Positions 34,830 through 43,862 of a stretch of DNA of 64,000 nucleotides are shown here, piece by piece (the stretch's first letter is position 1; the number at the start of each line of letters is the position of its first letter). The stretch lies in NCBI RefSeq assembly GCF_000218895.1, contig NC_015703.1, positions 247,501-311,500 of the forward strand, in the 5' to 3' direction. This DNA is from Runella slithyformis DSM 19594. GTDB taxonomy: Bacteria; Bacteroidota; Bacteroidia; Cytophagales; Spirosomataceae. The notes below the pieces were generated by a model. It made no database searches. It was given only the letters and a program-made list of their open reading frames with translations, and was not told the DNA's origin. The position numbers were made by a program, and so were the translations under genes.

Positions 34830-37064
34830 ATGAGAATACTACTTTTACTCCTCCTCTCCCTGTCGGCCTTTTCGCAAACCACTGCTCCTTACAAGATTAA
34901 TTTTATCACCGAAAAAATCAAAGTGGACGGCGTTTTGGACGAACAGATTTGGCAGACAGCCCCCAACGTAGGTGATTTCTGGCAATATTTCCCTTCCGAT
35001 ACCCTGAAAGCCATCTACCAAACCGAAGTAAAAATCGCCTACGACGATAAAAATATCTACCTCAGTGCCAAGTGTTATGCCAAAAGCAAAAAGTATGTAA
35101 CTTTCTCATACCGAAGAGATTATCGAGGAGGGAGCAATGATAACATCAGTTTTATCTTTGATACGTTCAACGACCGTACCAATGCCTTTTTGTTTGGCAC
35201 CAATCCGTTCGGCGTGATGCGCGAAGCCCTGCTGTACAACGGCGGTACCGACAACTCTTTCTTCAGTGAATTCTGGGACAATAAATGGGTAGGAGAATCT
35301 AAAATCTATGACAACTATTGGACCACTGAAGTGGCTATTCCTTTTACTACGCTGCGTTTTAAGGACGGCACGCAGCAATGGTTGTTTAAGAGTTACCGTT
35401 TTGATACTCAAATCAACGAAAACAGCACGCTGAACAAAATACCCCAAAACCAGATCATCATGAATTTGGGGTATTCAACTCCCATTGAATTTGAAAAACC
35501 ATTGAAGAAACCGGGGCCTAATATTTCGCTCATTCCGTACATCGCAACCGGCAATTCGACCGATTTTGTTAATCCCAAAAACCCCAACAACGGCACCCGG
35601 ATCAACGTAGGCGGCGATGCCAAGATTGCCGTCACGTCAGGCCTGAACCTGGACCTGACCATCAATCCCGATTTTTCCAACGTCGAAGCCGACCGACAGG
35701 TCATCAACCTCTCGCGGTTTGACATTAACTTCCCCGAGCAACGGCAGTTCTTTCTCGAAAACTCCGATCTCTTTTCGGGCTTCGGGAGTTACGTCATCAA
35801 TCCGTTTTTGCCTCCGCAGGGCAATTTAGGCGGCGCAGGCAACCAAATCATCAGTCCGTTTTTTTCCCGACAGATCGGCATTGCCAAAGATTCAACCACA
35901 GGCCTGGGCGTTCCCAACCGTATTTTGTACGGGGCACGTCTGAGCGGGAAACTGGACGATAACTGGCGCATCGGATTATTGAACGCCCAAACCGCCGATG
36001 ACGAATTCAAGGGGATCTCAGGGGCCAATTTCGGCGTATTGGCGGTGCAGCGGAAGATCTTCAGCCGGTCGAATATTGCGGGTATCTTTGTCAATAAACA
36101 GACCCTTCACCCCGAACTCAGCCCCAAACTGACGAATTTCAACCGCGTGGGAGGTCTGGAATACAATTTTACTTCCAAAGACAGTCGTTGGCAGGGCAAG
36201 GCCTATTACCATCAGTCATTCAGCGAAACCAAACAAAAAGAAGCGTTTTCCAACGGTTTTTCCCTCATGTACAGCGTGCAGCGGTATACGTTCCGCTGGG
36301 CGCACGATTGGGTCGGCAAAGGCTACGATGCTGAAGTGGGCTTTGTGCCGCGCAAAGATTTTCTGCGCATCAATCCAACGCTCGGTTTTTCGTTTTACCC
36401 GCGCACCAAGCTCGTCAATCGGTACAGCGTCGGGGTATCGCTTGAGCAGTATACCATGCCCAATGTAGGTACAACCGACCGCACCGCCGGGCCTTTTCTG
36501 TCGATGTATTTTAACAATTCGGCCCGTATGTTGCTTTCCTTAAACCAAAATTACACCTATCTCTTTTCTAATTTTGACGCTTTGCGAAGCAACGGCAAGC
36601 TCCCGGCGCTGGAACGAGGGCAGGGATTTACGTATTATAACGCTTCACTGAACTTTTTTTCCGACCAACGTAAAAAATGGTGGATTTTTGCTCAACCGCT
36701 TATCGGGCAATATTACAACGGCAATATCGTCAGCCTGACGGGCTCACTGAATTATCGCTATCAGCCGTACATTGCCCTGGCGATGAACTTCACCTATAAC
36801 CACATTGAGTTACCCATCGCAACAAACAACGTTTTTCTGATCGGCCCGCGCCTTGACTGGACCTTTTCCAAAAAAGTTTTCCTGACCACGTATTTGCAAT
36901 ACAACAGTCAGTTTGAAAACATGAACGTCAACACACGTTTACAGTGGCGTTTTGCGCCCGTATCGGATTTCTTTTTGGTGTATATCGACAATTACAACAC
37001 GGCCAACGGTGAATCCCGCAACCGTTCCATTCAGGCCAAACTGACGTATTGGTTTAATCTGTAA
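34830..37064 (+). CDS. DUF5916 outer-membrane protein with a CBM9-like N-terminal domain
   Basis: The 744-residue secreted protein starts at the ATG at 34830 (MRILLLLLLSLSAFSQ). Residues about 20-200 form a family 9 carbohydrate-binding-like domain (KIKVDGVLDEQIWQTAPNVGDFWQYFP, VKIAYDDKNIYLSAKCY). The rest is the DUF5916 region with SNVEADRQVINLSRFDINFPEQRQFFLENSDLF, then repeated amphipathic strands ending NYNTANGESRNRSIQAKLTYWFNL, consistent with an outer-membrane beta-barrel. The function is unknown. A broken small gene follows immediately. Confidence 0.87.
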   Translation: MRILLLLLLSLSAFSQTTAPYKINFITEKIKVDGVLDEQIWQTAPNVGDFWQYFPSDTLKAIYQTEVKIAYDDKNIYLSAKCYAKSKKYVTFSYRRDYRGGSNDNISFIFDTFNDRTNAFLFGTNPFGVMREALLYNGGTDNSFFSEFWDNKWVGESKIYDNYWTTEVAIPFTTLRFKDGTQQWLFKSYRFDTQINENSTLNKIPQNQIIMNLGYSTPIEFEKPLKKPGPNISLIPYIATGNSTDFVNPKNPNNGTRINVGGDAKIAVTSGLNLDLTINPDFSNVEADRQVINLSRFDINFPEQRQFFLENSDLFSGFGSYVINPFLPPQGNLGGAGNQIISPFFSRQIGIAKDSTTGLGVPNRILYGARLSGKLDDNWRIGLLNAQTADDEFKGISGANFGVLAVQRKIFSRSNIAGIFVNKQTLHPELSPKLTNFNRVGGLEYNFTSKDSRWQGKAYYHQSFSETKQKEAFSNGFSLMYSVQRYTFRWAHDWVGKGYDAEVGFVPRKDFLRINPTLGFSFYPRTKLVNRYSVGVSLEQYTMPNVGTTDRTAGPFLSMYFNNSARMLLSLNQNYTYLFSNFDALRSNGKLPALERGQGFTYYNASLNFFSDQRKKWWIFAQPLIGQYYNGNIVSLTGSLNYRYQPYIALAMNFTYNHIELPIATNNVFLIGPRLDWTFSKKVFLTTYLQYNSQFENMNVNTRLQWRFAPVSDFFLVYIDNYNTANGESRNRSIQAKLTYWFNL

Positions 37065-37070
37065 TGGTTT

Positions 37071-37319
37071 ATGCTTCTTCGCTACATCGACAATCTCCCC
37101 GAAGGCTATTCGGAAGGCCTGTACCAAAGAGCCAAATACGGCATTACCAAAACCACTTTTACCCATGGTCGTTCGTTTAATATCTATGCAAAGGAGTGAG
37201 GAGGTAGTGATTTTATCAGTTTGAACTACTATATTACCTCCCAAAACGAATTACTGAAGCCCTGCGAAATGCCCGAAGCAAAGGTGATTGACTTCCTGAA
37301 AAAAGTGGTACTGCTCTAA
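37071..37319 (+). pseudogene. Small conserved gene broken by an in-frame TGA
   Basis: Starting at the ATG at 37071 the frame reads MLLRYIDNLPEGYSEGLYQ, then YGITKTTFTHGRSFNIYAKE, a TGA at 37197-37199, and continues in the same frame as GGSDFISLNYYITSQNELL and KPCEMPEAKVIDFLKKVVLL to TAA at 37317-37319. Both halves look like one 82-codon protein. The part after the TGA has protein-like composition and no good start codon of its own. The stop has probably replaced one sense codon. I recall similar small proteins in related genomes but know no function. Confidence 0.6.
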
Positions 37320-37406
37320 AACATACTGCCGGGGAGGTCGAGACGTCTAAAATGCGTTCCGAACAAACAATCCCGCCAAACCCGCTGTTATTCGGCTAAT
37401 CTGACG

Positions 37407-37414
37407 TAATTTTG
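37407..37414 (+). promoter_or_regulatory. Possible lepA promoter
   Basis: TAATTTTG fits TAnnTTTG and lies 101 bases before the lepA ATG, leaving a leader that contains an inverted repeat. Confidence 0.4.
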
Positions 37415-37425
37415 CAACCTACTTT

Positions 37426-37491
37426 GGTATTGAGTAGTTAGTAATGAGTGTTGTGTACAGTTTTGTTCCAATCCACCCACTACTCAATACC
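37426..37491 (+). repeat. Inverted repeat in the lepA leader
   Basis: GGTATTGAGTAGT (37426-37438) and ACTACTCAATACC (37479-37491) are perfect complements separated by 40 bases. They are embedded in degenerate copies of the unit ACTCATTAC/ACTTAATAC. The hairpin would lie in the untranslated leader, 23 bases before lepA. Confidence 0.55.
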
Positions 37492-37514
37492 CATTACTTA
37501 ATACTGATTTTTTA

Positions 37515-39302
37515 ATGAAACACATTCGTAATTTCTGCATTATTGCCCATATTGACCACGGCAAAAGTACGCTGGCCGACCGCTTATTGGAGTTTACCAA
37601 AACGGTTACTGACCGTCAAATGCAAGCCCAGCTGCTGGATGACATGGATCTGGAACGGGAGCGCGGCATCACCATCAAGAGCCACGCTATCCAGATGGAT
37701 TACTTTTATAAAGGCGAAAAATATACCCTCAACCTCATTGATACTCCGGGCCACGTTGACTTTAGCTATGAAGTATCTCGCTCCATTGCTGCCTGTGAAG
37801 GCGCTCTGCTGCTGGTAGATGCATCGCAGGGAGTGGAAGCGCAGACCATTTCCAACCTCTATTTGGCCATGAATCAGGGCTTGGTCATTATTCCTGTTTT
37901 GAATAAAATTGACCTTCCGGGCGCCATGCCCGAAGAGGTCAAAGACGAAATGGAAGACCTCCTCGGCTGCGACCGCGACGACATCATTCCCGCTTCGGGC
38001 AAAGCCGGCATTGGCATTGAGGATATCTTAGGGGCTATTGTAGAGCGCATACCTGCCCCAAAGGGCAACCCTGACATTGAACTTCAGGCCCTGATCTTCG
38101 ACTCTGTGTTTAACTCTTACCGAGGCATTGAAGTAATCTTCCGCGTTCAAAACGGCAGCATTCGTAAGGGTGATAAAGTAAAGTTTGTGGCCACCGGCAA
38201 AGAATACATTGCCGATGAGATCGGAACGCTTCGCCTCGAAAAACAACCCAAAGACGTGATCGAATGCGGTGACGTAGGCTACCTGATCTCGGGGATCAAA
38301 GTAGCGCGGGAAGTAAAGGTCGGTGATACCATCACCCACGTTGAGAAACCTTCCAAAGAGCCGATCAAAGGGTTTGAAGAAGTAAAACCCATGGTATTTG
38401 CAGGGCTTTATCCCGTCGAAACCAGTGAATTTGAAGAAATGCGCGAAGCCATGGAAAAGCTTCAGCTCAATGATGCCTCTCTCGTTTGGGAGCCGGAAAC
38501 ATCAGCGGCGCTGGGCTTTGGATTCCGTTGCGGTTTTCTGGGTATGTTGCACATGGAGATCGTGCAGGAGCGTTTGGAACGGGAGTTTGACATGACGGTG
38601 ATCACGACCGTACCTTCGGTAAAATTCAACGTCATCACCACCAAAGGAGCCGTACTGGAAGTAAGTGCCCCTTCTGAAATGCCCGAGCCCAACTATATTG
38701 AGTGGATCGAAGAGCCATTCATCAAAGCACAGATCATCACAAAATCTGAATACATCGGCCCTATTCTCAAACTGTGTATGGATAAGCGCGGCCTGCTTAA
38801 AAACCAAAATTACCTTACCGCCGAACGCGTAGAATTGGTTTTTGAAATGCCGTTGGCCGAAGTGGTATTTGACTTTTTTGATAAACTGAAGACCATTTCC
38901 CGTGGGTATGCTTCGTTGGATTATGAACTGTTGGACTACCGCGAATCAGACATGATCAAGCTCGACGTGATGCTCAACGGTGATGGCGTTGACGCCCTTT
39001 CTGCGATTGTGCACCGTACCAAAGCCTATGAGTGGGGTAAGAAACTCTGTGAAAAACTGCGCGAACTCATTCCCCGCCAAATGTTTGAGATCGCGATTCA
39101 GGCTGCTATCGGCCAGAAGATCATTGCCCGTGAAACCGTCAAAGCCATGCGTAAAGACGTATTGGCCAAGTGTTATGGAGGGGATATTTCCCGGAAGCGC
39201 AAACTGTTGGAAAAACAGAAAAAAGGAAAGAAACGCATGCGTCAGGTGGGGAGTGTAGAAATCCCGCAGGAGGCATTCATGGCGGTGTTGAAGATTAATT
39301 AA
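37515..39302 (+). CDS. lepA: Elongation factor 4 (LepA)
   Basis: LepA is a ribosome-associated GTPase that back-translocates or assists initiation. The 595-residue protein has the complete G-domain set (AHIDHGKST, switch [21 protein letters not shown]), EF-G-like domains, and the LepA-specific C-terminus ([39 protein letters not shown]). The length is normal. A Uma2 gene starts 12 bases downstream. Confidence 0.97.
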   Translation: MKHIRNFCIIAHIDHGKSTLADRLLEFTKTVTDRQMQAQLLDDMDLERERGITIKSHAIQMDYFYKGEKYTLNLIDTPGHVDFSYEVSRSIAACEGALLLVDASQGVEAQTISNLYLAMNQGLVIIPVLNKIDLPGAMPEEVKDEMEDLLGCDRDDIIPASGKAGIGIEDILGAIVERIPAPKGNPDIELQALIFDSVFNSYRGIEVIFRVQNGSIRKGDKVKFVATGKEYIADEIGTLRLEKQPKDVIECGDVGYLISGIKVAREVKVGDTITHVEKPSKEPIKGFEEVKPMVFAGLYPVETSEFEEMREAMEKLQLNDASLVWEPETSAALGFGFRCGFLGMLHMEIVQERLEREFDMTVITTVPSVKFNVITTKGAVLEVSAPSEMPEPNYIEWIEEPFIKAQIITKSEYIGPILKLCMDKRGLLKNQNYLTAERVELVFEMPLAEVVFDFFDKLKTISRGYASLDYELLDYRESDMIKLDVMLNGDGVDALSAIVHRTKAYEWGKKLCEKLRELIPRQMFEIAIQAAIGQKIIARETVKAMRKDVLAKCYGGDISRKRKLLEKQKKGKKRMRQVGSVEIPQEAFMAVLKIN

Positions 39303-39314
39303 TGTAAAATAATT

Positions 39315-39905
39315 ATGGGATTGCCTGAACATAATCATCAATTCTATACCATTGCCGAATACCTCGAACTGGAACGTCAAACAGGTATCAAATACCAATA
39401 TGATAGAGGCGAAGTATTTGCAATGGCAGGAGGAACGGTTGCACACAGTCTCATTGGGAATAATATAGGCGGAGAACTCCGCCGCATTCTCAAAAATCGC
39501 TCCTGCAATGCCTACAACAGTGACCTGAAAATCGCCATTAGCGACGAAAAGTATCGCTACGCTGATGCTTCGGTGATTTGCGGCCCGGTAGAATACTACG
39601 ATGAGAATCCTGAAGCAGCCAAAAATCCCGTATTGATTGTAGAAGTATTGTCAGAAAGTTCGGAGCCTTACGATCGCGGCGAGAAATTCAAGACGTATCG
39701 TCAGATTCCGAGCTTTCGGGAATATGTGTTGGTTGAACAACGCTTTCCATTGGTAGAAGTATTTTTTAAAATAGACGAAAAAACCTGGCAATACCGGGTG
39801 TATGAGCAATTGGACCAAATAGTTCAGTTACATTCCATCGAAGCTGAAATTCCGCTTGCCGAGTTATACAGCGGAGTGATTTTTAATGAACAAACATCGA
39901 ACTAA
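39315..39905 (+). CDS. Uma2 family PD-(D/E)xK-like protein
   Basis: The 196-residue protein is of the Uma2 (DUF820) family: YTIAEYLELERQTGIKYQYDRGEVFAMAGGTVAHSLI, CNAYNSDLKIAISDEKYRYADASVIC and NPVLIVEVLSESSEPYDRGEKFKTYRQIPSFREYVLV. The aspartate of SDLKI, the aspartate of YRYADASV and the VEVLS glutamate fit a restriction-endonuclease-like active site. Such proteins are abundant in cyanobacteria and Cytophagales and have no settled function. It lies 12 bases after lepA. Confidence 0.87.
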   Translation: MGLPEHNHQFYTIAEYLELERQTGIKYQYDRGEVFAMAGGTVAHSLIGNNIGGELRRILKNRSCNAYNSDLKIAISDEKYRYADASVICGPVEYYDENPEAAKNPVLIVEVLSESSEPYDRGEKFKTYRQIPSFREYVLVEQRFPLVEVFFKIDEKTWQYRVYEQLDQIVQLHSIEAEIPLAELYSGVIFNEQTSN

Positions 39906-39930
39906 TTTCTGAAAGAAATAAACGATTTTT

Positions 39931-39962
39931 GAGCGTTTCTACTAATTTTGACGCTCGAAACG
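39931..39962 (+). promoter_or_regulatory. Promoter and overlapping inverted repeats before the E2 gene
   Basis: TAATTTTG (39943-39950) is a good -7 box 46 bases before the ATG. It lies between GAGCGT (39931-39936) and its complement ACGCTC (39951-39956). The pair CGTTTC (39934-39939) and GAAACG (39957-39962) is also complementary. A protein bound here would cover the promoter, so this may be an operator. Confidence 0.45.
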
Positions 39963-39995
39963 TAATGAAACCATTCCCTATTCATACACAATCAT

Positions 39996-41621
39996 ATGGC
40001 AGAAGTAATCCGAATGCCCAAGATGTCCGATACCATGACCGAAGGCGTCATCGCAGCTTGGAACAAAAAAGTAGGAGATGTAATTAAATCAGGCGATATC
40101 ATCGCTGAAGTAGAAACCGATAAAGCCACCATGGACCTTGAGTCGTACCAGGAAGGTACACTTTTGTACATTGGCGTAGAAAAAGGCGCGGCAGTACCCG
40201 TAGATGGTATTATGGCCATTGTAGGGGCTCCCGGCGAAGATTATAAAGCACTTCTTGATGGAGGCGCACCGGCTCAGGCAGCTCCTGCCCCGGCAGAACA
40301 ACCGGCCCCTGCCCCGGCTCCCGCGCCGGCAGCCACTCCCGCTCCGGCCGCGAATGTCAATGCGACCATCGTCCGGATGCCTAAAATGAGCGATACCATG
40401 ACCGAAGGGGTACTGGTAGCATGGCTGAAAAAAGTAGGCGATAAAGTAAAATCAGGCGATATTCTGGCCGAAGTCGAAACCGACAAAGCTACCATGGAGC
40501 TTGAAAATTATGAAGACGGTACCTTGCTGTATGTCGGCGCCAAAGAAGGAGAAGCGGTCGCCGTTGATGGCGTCATTGCCATCATTGGTGAAGAAGGAGC
40601 CGATTACCAAGCCTTACTGAACAGCGACGGACAGCCTGCTCCCGCCGCCGCCCCTGCTCCCGCCGCCGCCGACACTCCGACACCGGCCGCTCAGGCACCG
40701 CAGGCATCCGGCAACGGAACCGACTCCCGCATCAAAGCATCGCCGCTGGCAAAAGCTCTGGCAAAAGATAAAAACGTTGACCTGACCAAGATCACAGGTT
40801 CCGGCGAAGGTGGACGTATCATAAAGAAAGACATTGATGCCGCTCAACCGGCTTCTGCCGCTTCTCAATCCTCCGCGCAACCCGCACCGGCACCACAGGC
40901 CGAAAAACCTGCGCCGGCGCCCGCAACTGCACTGGCCGGCGAATACGAAGACGTGCCGGTATCGCAAATGCGCAAAACCATTGCCCGTCGTTTGAGTGAA
41001 AGCCTGTTTACCGCCCCGCATTTCTACTTAACCATGGAAATCACCATGGACAAAGCCATGGAATTGCGCGGCAAGATCAACGAAGTGAGCCCGGTCAAAA
41101 TATCATTCAACGACATGGTCATTAAGGCAGCGGCACTGGCGCTGAAACAACACCCTGCCGTTAACTCTGCCTGGTTGGGCGACAAGATCCGTAAATACCA
41201 CTACGTTAACATTGGGGTTGCCGTAGCCGTTGACGAGGGCTTGCTGGTTCCTGTGGTACGTGATGCCGACAAGAAAGTACTTTCCCTCATCGCCGGTGAA
41301 GTAAAGGAAATGGCGGCCAAAGCCAAAGATAAAAAACTCCAACCGAAAGATTGGGAAGGCAACACCTTCTCCATTTCTAACCTAGGTATGTTTGGCATCG
41401 ACGAATTTACGGCCATTATCAATCCGCCGGATTCGTGCATCATGGCCGTGGGAGGCATCAAAAAAGTGGCCGCATTCAAAGAAGACGGCACGATCTATCC
41501 GACCAATATCATGAAAGTAACGCTCTCGTGCGACCACCGCGTCGTGGATGGTGCCACAGGCTCAGCCTTCCTGCAAACCTTCAAGAAATTGTTGGAAAAC
41601 CCGCTCGGAATGCTGGTTTAG
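39996..41621 (+). CDS. Pyruvate dehydrogenase complex dihydrolipoamide acetyltransferase (E2)
   Basis: E2 transfers acetyl groups to CoA at the core of the pyruvate dehydrogenase complex. The 541-residue protein has two lipoyl domains with lipoyl lysines K43 and K164 in identical ETDKATM motifs. It also has long Ala/Pro linkers, a peripheral subunit-binding domain at about 245-281 (ASPLAKALAKDKNVDLTKITGSGEGGRI), and a catalytic domain from about 320 with the active histidine H514 in DHRVVDG. The two lipoyl domains are near-copies of each other. E1 and E3 genes are not adjacent, and a branched-chain complex cannot be fully excluded. Confidence 0.92.
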   Translation: MAEVIRMPKMSDTMTEGVIAAWNKKVGDVIKSGDIIAEVETDKATMDLESYQEGTLLYIGVEKGAAVPVDGIMAIVGAPGEDYKALLDGGAPAQAAPAPAEQPAPAPAPAPAATPAPAANVNATIVRMPKMSDTMTEGVLVAWLKKVGDKVKSGDILAEVETDKATMELENYEDGTLLYVGAKEGEAVAVDGVIAIIGEEGADYQALLNSDGQPAPAAAPAPAAADTPTPAAQAPQASGNGTDSRIKASPLAKALAKDKNVDLTKITGSGEGGRIIKKDIDAAQPASAASQSSAQPAPAPQAEKPAPAPATALAGEYEDVPVSQMRKTIARRLSESLFTAPHFYLTMEITMDKAMELRGKINEVSPVKISFNDMVIKAAALALKQHPAVNSAWLGDKIRKYHYVNIGVAVAVDEGLLVPVVRDADKKVLSLIAGEVKEMAAKAKDKKLQPKDWEGNTFSISNLGMFGIDEFTAIINPPDSCIMAVGGIKKVAAFKEDGTIYPTNIMKVTLSCDHRVVDGATGSAFLQTFKKLLENPLGMLV

Positions 41622-41643
41622 TACATACATTGCCCAATTGTAT

Positions 41644-41678
41644 AAAGAGATGGCTCATGGGTCATCTCTTTGTTATTT
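41644..41678 (+). terminator. Terminator after the E2 gene
   Basis: The arms AAAGAGATG and CATCTCTTT (41644-41652, 41663-41671) are followed by GTTATTTT. The hairpin is 22 bases after the E2 stop. Confidence 0.7.
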
Positions 41679-41858
41679 TAGGGTAATCCACCCGGCACAT
41701 CCTCCATCAGTGACTCGGCTTTTTTTCCGTTCAAAACCCTTTGCTGAAAAAGGGCCTTTTTTTATCTATAAATACCCATTAACATTACTGATTATAAAAT
41801 GTAGCGGTCAGTTATTTCAGATTCCCTTTATTATTTTCGGCAAGACCGACACACTTGC

Positions 41859-41866
41859 TACCTTTG
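41859..41866 (+). promoter_or_regulatory. Probable hslV promoter
   Basis: TACCTTTG is an exact TAnnTTTG -7 box, 25 bases before the hslV start. The -33 region reads TTTTCG, a partial match. Confidence 0.5.
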
Positions 41867-41891
41867 CAGTTCATTCAAACGAAATCAACCA

Positions 41892-42440
41892 ATGAGTATT
41901 CCAACCATACATGCCACGACCGTCGTAGGCATTATTCATAACGGAGAAGTAGTGGTGGGAGCCGACGGGCAAGCCACCATGGGAAATACCGTTGCCAAAA
42001 GCAACGTTCGGAAAGTAAGAAGTTTGGCCGGCGGAAAAGTAATCGCCGGTTTTGCGGGCTCTACCGCCGATGCCTTCACGCTCATTGAGCGCTTTGAAGA
42101 AAAACTCAATGCCTACGGCGGAAACCTCAAACGGGCCGCCATCGAGCTCGCCAAAGACTGGCGCACCGACCGCTACCTTCGCAAACTGGAAGCGATGATG
42201 ATCGTAGCGGGCAAAAATGAACTGCTTGTCATTTCGGGCACGGGCGATGTGCTTGAACCCGACAATCAGGTAGCTGCTATCGGCTCAGGTGCCATGTATG
42301 CACAGAGTGCGGCATTGGCCCTGAAAAAACACGCGCAAAATCTCTCGGCCGAAGAAATGGTACGCGAAAGCCTCCATATTGCGGCCGATATCTGCATTTA
42401 TACCAATCATAATCTGGTCGTAGAAAAGGTCAAAGAGTAG
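41892..42440 (+). CDS. hslV: ATP-dependent protease subunit HslV
   Basis: HslV is the proteasome-like peptidase of the HslUV complex. The 182-residue precursor starts [13 protein letters not shown], so an eight-residue propeptide would be removed to expose the catalytic threonine T9, as in ClpQ-type enzymes. [45 protein letters not shown] and [16 protein letters not shown] are diagnostic. No hslU is adjacent; it must be elsewhere. The terminator hairpin overlaps the stop codon, and pth follows. Confidence 0.95.
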   Translation: MSIPTIHATTVVGIIHNGEVVVGADGQATMGNTVAKSNVRKVRSLAGGKVIAGFAGSTADAFTLIERFEEKLNAYGGNLKRAAIELAKDWRTDRYLRKLEAMMIVAGKNELLVISGTGDVLEPDNQVAAIGSGAMYAQSAALALKKHAQNLSAEEMVRESLHIAADICIYTNHNLVVEKVKE

Positions 42441-42458
42441 TTGACCTTCTACTTTTTT
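42420..42458 (+). terminator. Terminator overlapping the end of hslV
   Basis: GTAG plus AAGGTCAA before the stop pair with TTGACCTT plus CTAC after it (42420-42452, two unpaired bases in the left arm). Six T residues follow. The left arm is coding sequence. Confidence 0.7.
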
Positions 42459-42481
42459 GTTTTTATACAATTACATTTTCT

Positions 42482-43042
42482 ATGAAATACCTCATCGTAG
42501 GTCTCGGCAACATTGGACCCGAGTATGCTTTTACACGCCATAATGTAGGCTTTATGGTGCTTGATCGGTTGGCTGCCCAACATGGCTTTACCTTTTCGAT
42601 GCAAAAACTCGCTTATACCGCTGAGTTCAAACACAAAGGCCGGCAGATTTACTTCATCAAACCAACCACCTACATGAACCTCAGCGGCAAAGCCGTTCGC
42701 TATTATATGGACGCCTGGAAAATTCCCGTTGAAAACATTTTGGTCATAACGGATGAAATTCAACTTCCGCAGGGAAAAATCAGAATTAAACCCAAGGGCT
42801 CCAATGGAGGCCACAACGGTTTGCGAAATATTGAAGAATTATTGGGTACTCAGGAATATTGCCGATTACGGTTTGGAGTCGGCAGTGATTTTCCGCGCGG
42901 TCAGCAGGTAAAATATGTATTGAGTAATTTCCCCGAAAAAGAGTTTGAAGAATTACTTATTGATTTGGACCGTGCCGGGGATGCAATACTTAGTTTTTGT
43001 ACTTTAGGATTACAAAACGCTATGAATAATTTCAATCAATGA
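42482..43042 (+). CDS. pth: Peptidyl-tRNA hydrolase
   Basis: Pth frees tRNA from prematurely released peptidyl-tRNA. The 186-residue protein has the family start KYLIVGLGNIGPEYAFTRHNVGFMVLDRL with the catalytic histidine in TRHNVG, the conserved FIKPTTYMNLSGKAV, the catalytic aspartate in VITDEIQLP, and KGSNGGHNGLRNIEELLGT. The length is normal. Confidence 0.96.
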   Translation: MKYLIVGLGNIGPEYAFTRHNVGFMVLDRLAAQHGFTFSMQKLAYTAEFKHKGRQIYFIKPTTYMNLSGKAVRYYMDAWKIPVENILVITDEIQLPQGKIRIKPKGSNGGHNGLRNIEELLGTQEYCRLRFGVGSDFPRGQQVKYVLSNFPEKEFEELLIDLDRAGDAILSFCTLGLQNAMNNFNQ

Positions 43043-43111
43043 TTGTACTATTTAAAGAATTTTACTTTTTTACAAATAAGAATTTTATTAAAGTTGTATT
43101 ATTTTAATCAA

Positions 43112-43194
43112 AATAATATTCTGTTTAGTTCGAAAATACATTTTGATATTTTCTAAAAATCAGGGATTTATAGAACATTAAACAGAATATTATT
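43112..43194. repeat. 16-bp perfect inverted repeat upstream of the small secreted protein gene
   Basis: AATAATATTCTGTTTA (43112-43127) and TAAACAGAATATTATT (43179-43194) are exact complements separated by 51 bases. The right arm ends 22 bases before the -33 box of the next promoter. Both arms contain a variant of the TAAACAAAAT motif found near the rhodopsin gene. Confidence 0.75.
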
Positions 43195-43215
43195 CCGATT
43201 AATAAAAATTTCAAA

Positions 43216-43246
43216 TTTGCACTTATAAAATCTTGCCGTACCTTTG
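43216..43246 (+). promoter_or_regulatory. Canonical Bacteroidota promoter
   Basis: TTTG (43216-43219) and TACCTTTG (43239-43246) are separated by 19 bases, matching the -33/-7 consensus. It drives the small secreted protein gene at 43283. Confidence 0.7.
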
Positions 43247-43282
43247 TATCGTTCAATCAGCAAAAGGGAATTGAACTTTATT

Positions 43283-43747
43283 ATGAAATACCCGGTTAGG
43301 TTAATTATATTTGTAATAGGATTAGGATTGAGTTTCATTTCATTCGAAGCAAACGCAAAAGAAGATAAAAGGACCGTCAATACGGCGGGATTGTCAAAAG
43401 GAAGAGATAAGGCATTTGAGCAGTATATTACCGACAATTTCACCCCCTTTATTGAGCAGGACGAGTGGAAAGTTTTTACCGAGGTTGTGACTTTATACAA
43501 CCAAAGTCCGTCTAAGTTATTAGACGTAAACGCTGAAAAGAAACAGCAATTTAAGAATGCAGTGAAGTTGTTGAATCATGCCATGAACAGCATTAACGAC
43601 GAAAATGCCAAAAATTGGAACGAAAGCATCCGTAAAACGGTACACAATATAGAGTTTCTGTGGATTGTAAACTGGGAAACATTAACTCCCGCCCACGACA
43701 CAGAAAAAATAATCGGAGAACCGATCAGCATGCTCAACGGTTTTTAA
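43283..43747 (+). CDS. Small secreted protein of unknown function
   Basis: The 154-residue product has a signal peptide (MKYPVRLIIFVIGLGLSFISFEANA, cleavage after ANA). The mature part of about 130 residues is mostly helical and charged (FEQYITDNFTPFIEQDEWKVFTEVVTLYN, KKQQFKNAVKLLNHAMNSINDENAKNWNESI). It contains no cysteine and no motif I recognise. It has a strong promoter, a flanking 16-bp inverted repeat and a terminator of its own, so it is expressed as a single-gene unit. No function is proposed. Confidence 0.75.
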   Translation: MKYPVRLIIFVIGLGLSFISFEANAKEDKRTVNTAGLSKGRDKAFEQYITDNFTPFIEQDEWKVFTEVVTLYNQSPSKLLDVNAEKKQQFKNAVKLLNHAMNSINDENAKNWNESIRKTVHNIEFLWIVNWETLTPAHDTEKIIGEPISMLNGF

Positions 43748-43826
43748 AAACTATTGAAGAAGCTGCAAAGAATTTAAAGTTAGTTTTTTCATGTAGAAAA
43801 GGTTAAGGGTTTAGGAATAGTCAGTA

Positions 43827-43862
43827 TAAAGCCCCGCTCTCGATAGCGGGGCTTTATCTTTT
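43827..43862. terminator. Bidirectional terminator between convergent genes
   Basis: A 12-base perfect inverted repeat (TAAAGCCCCGCT with its complement) has a 6-base loop and is followed by TCTTTTTT on the plus strand. It separates the small secreted protein gene from the convergent GH109 gene. Confidence 0.85.

Noticed and set aside
37197-37199. In-frame TGA as a selenocysteine codon
   Set aside because: No SECIS-like hairpin was evident next to it, the protein is not a known selenoprotein, and Bacteroidota of this group rarely use selenocysteine. A nonsense mutation is simpler.
41892-43042. An hslVU operon
   Set aside because: The gene after hslV is pth, beyond a strong terminator; hslU is absent.
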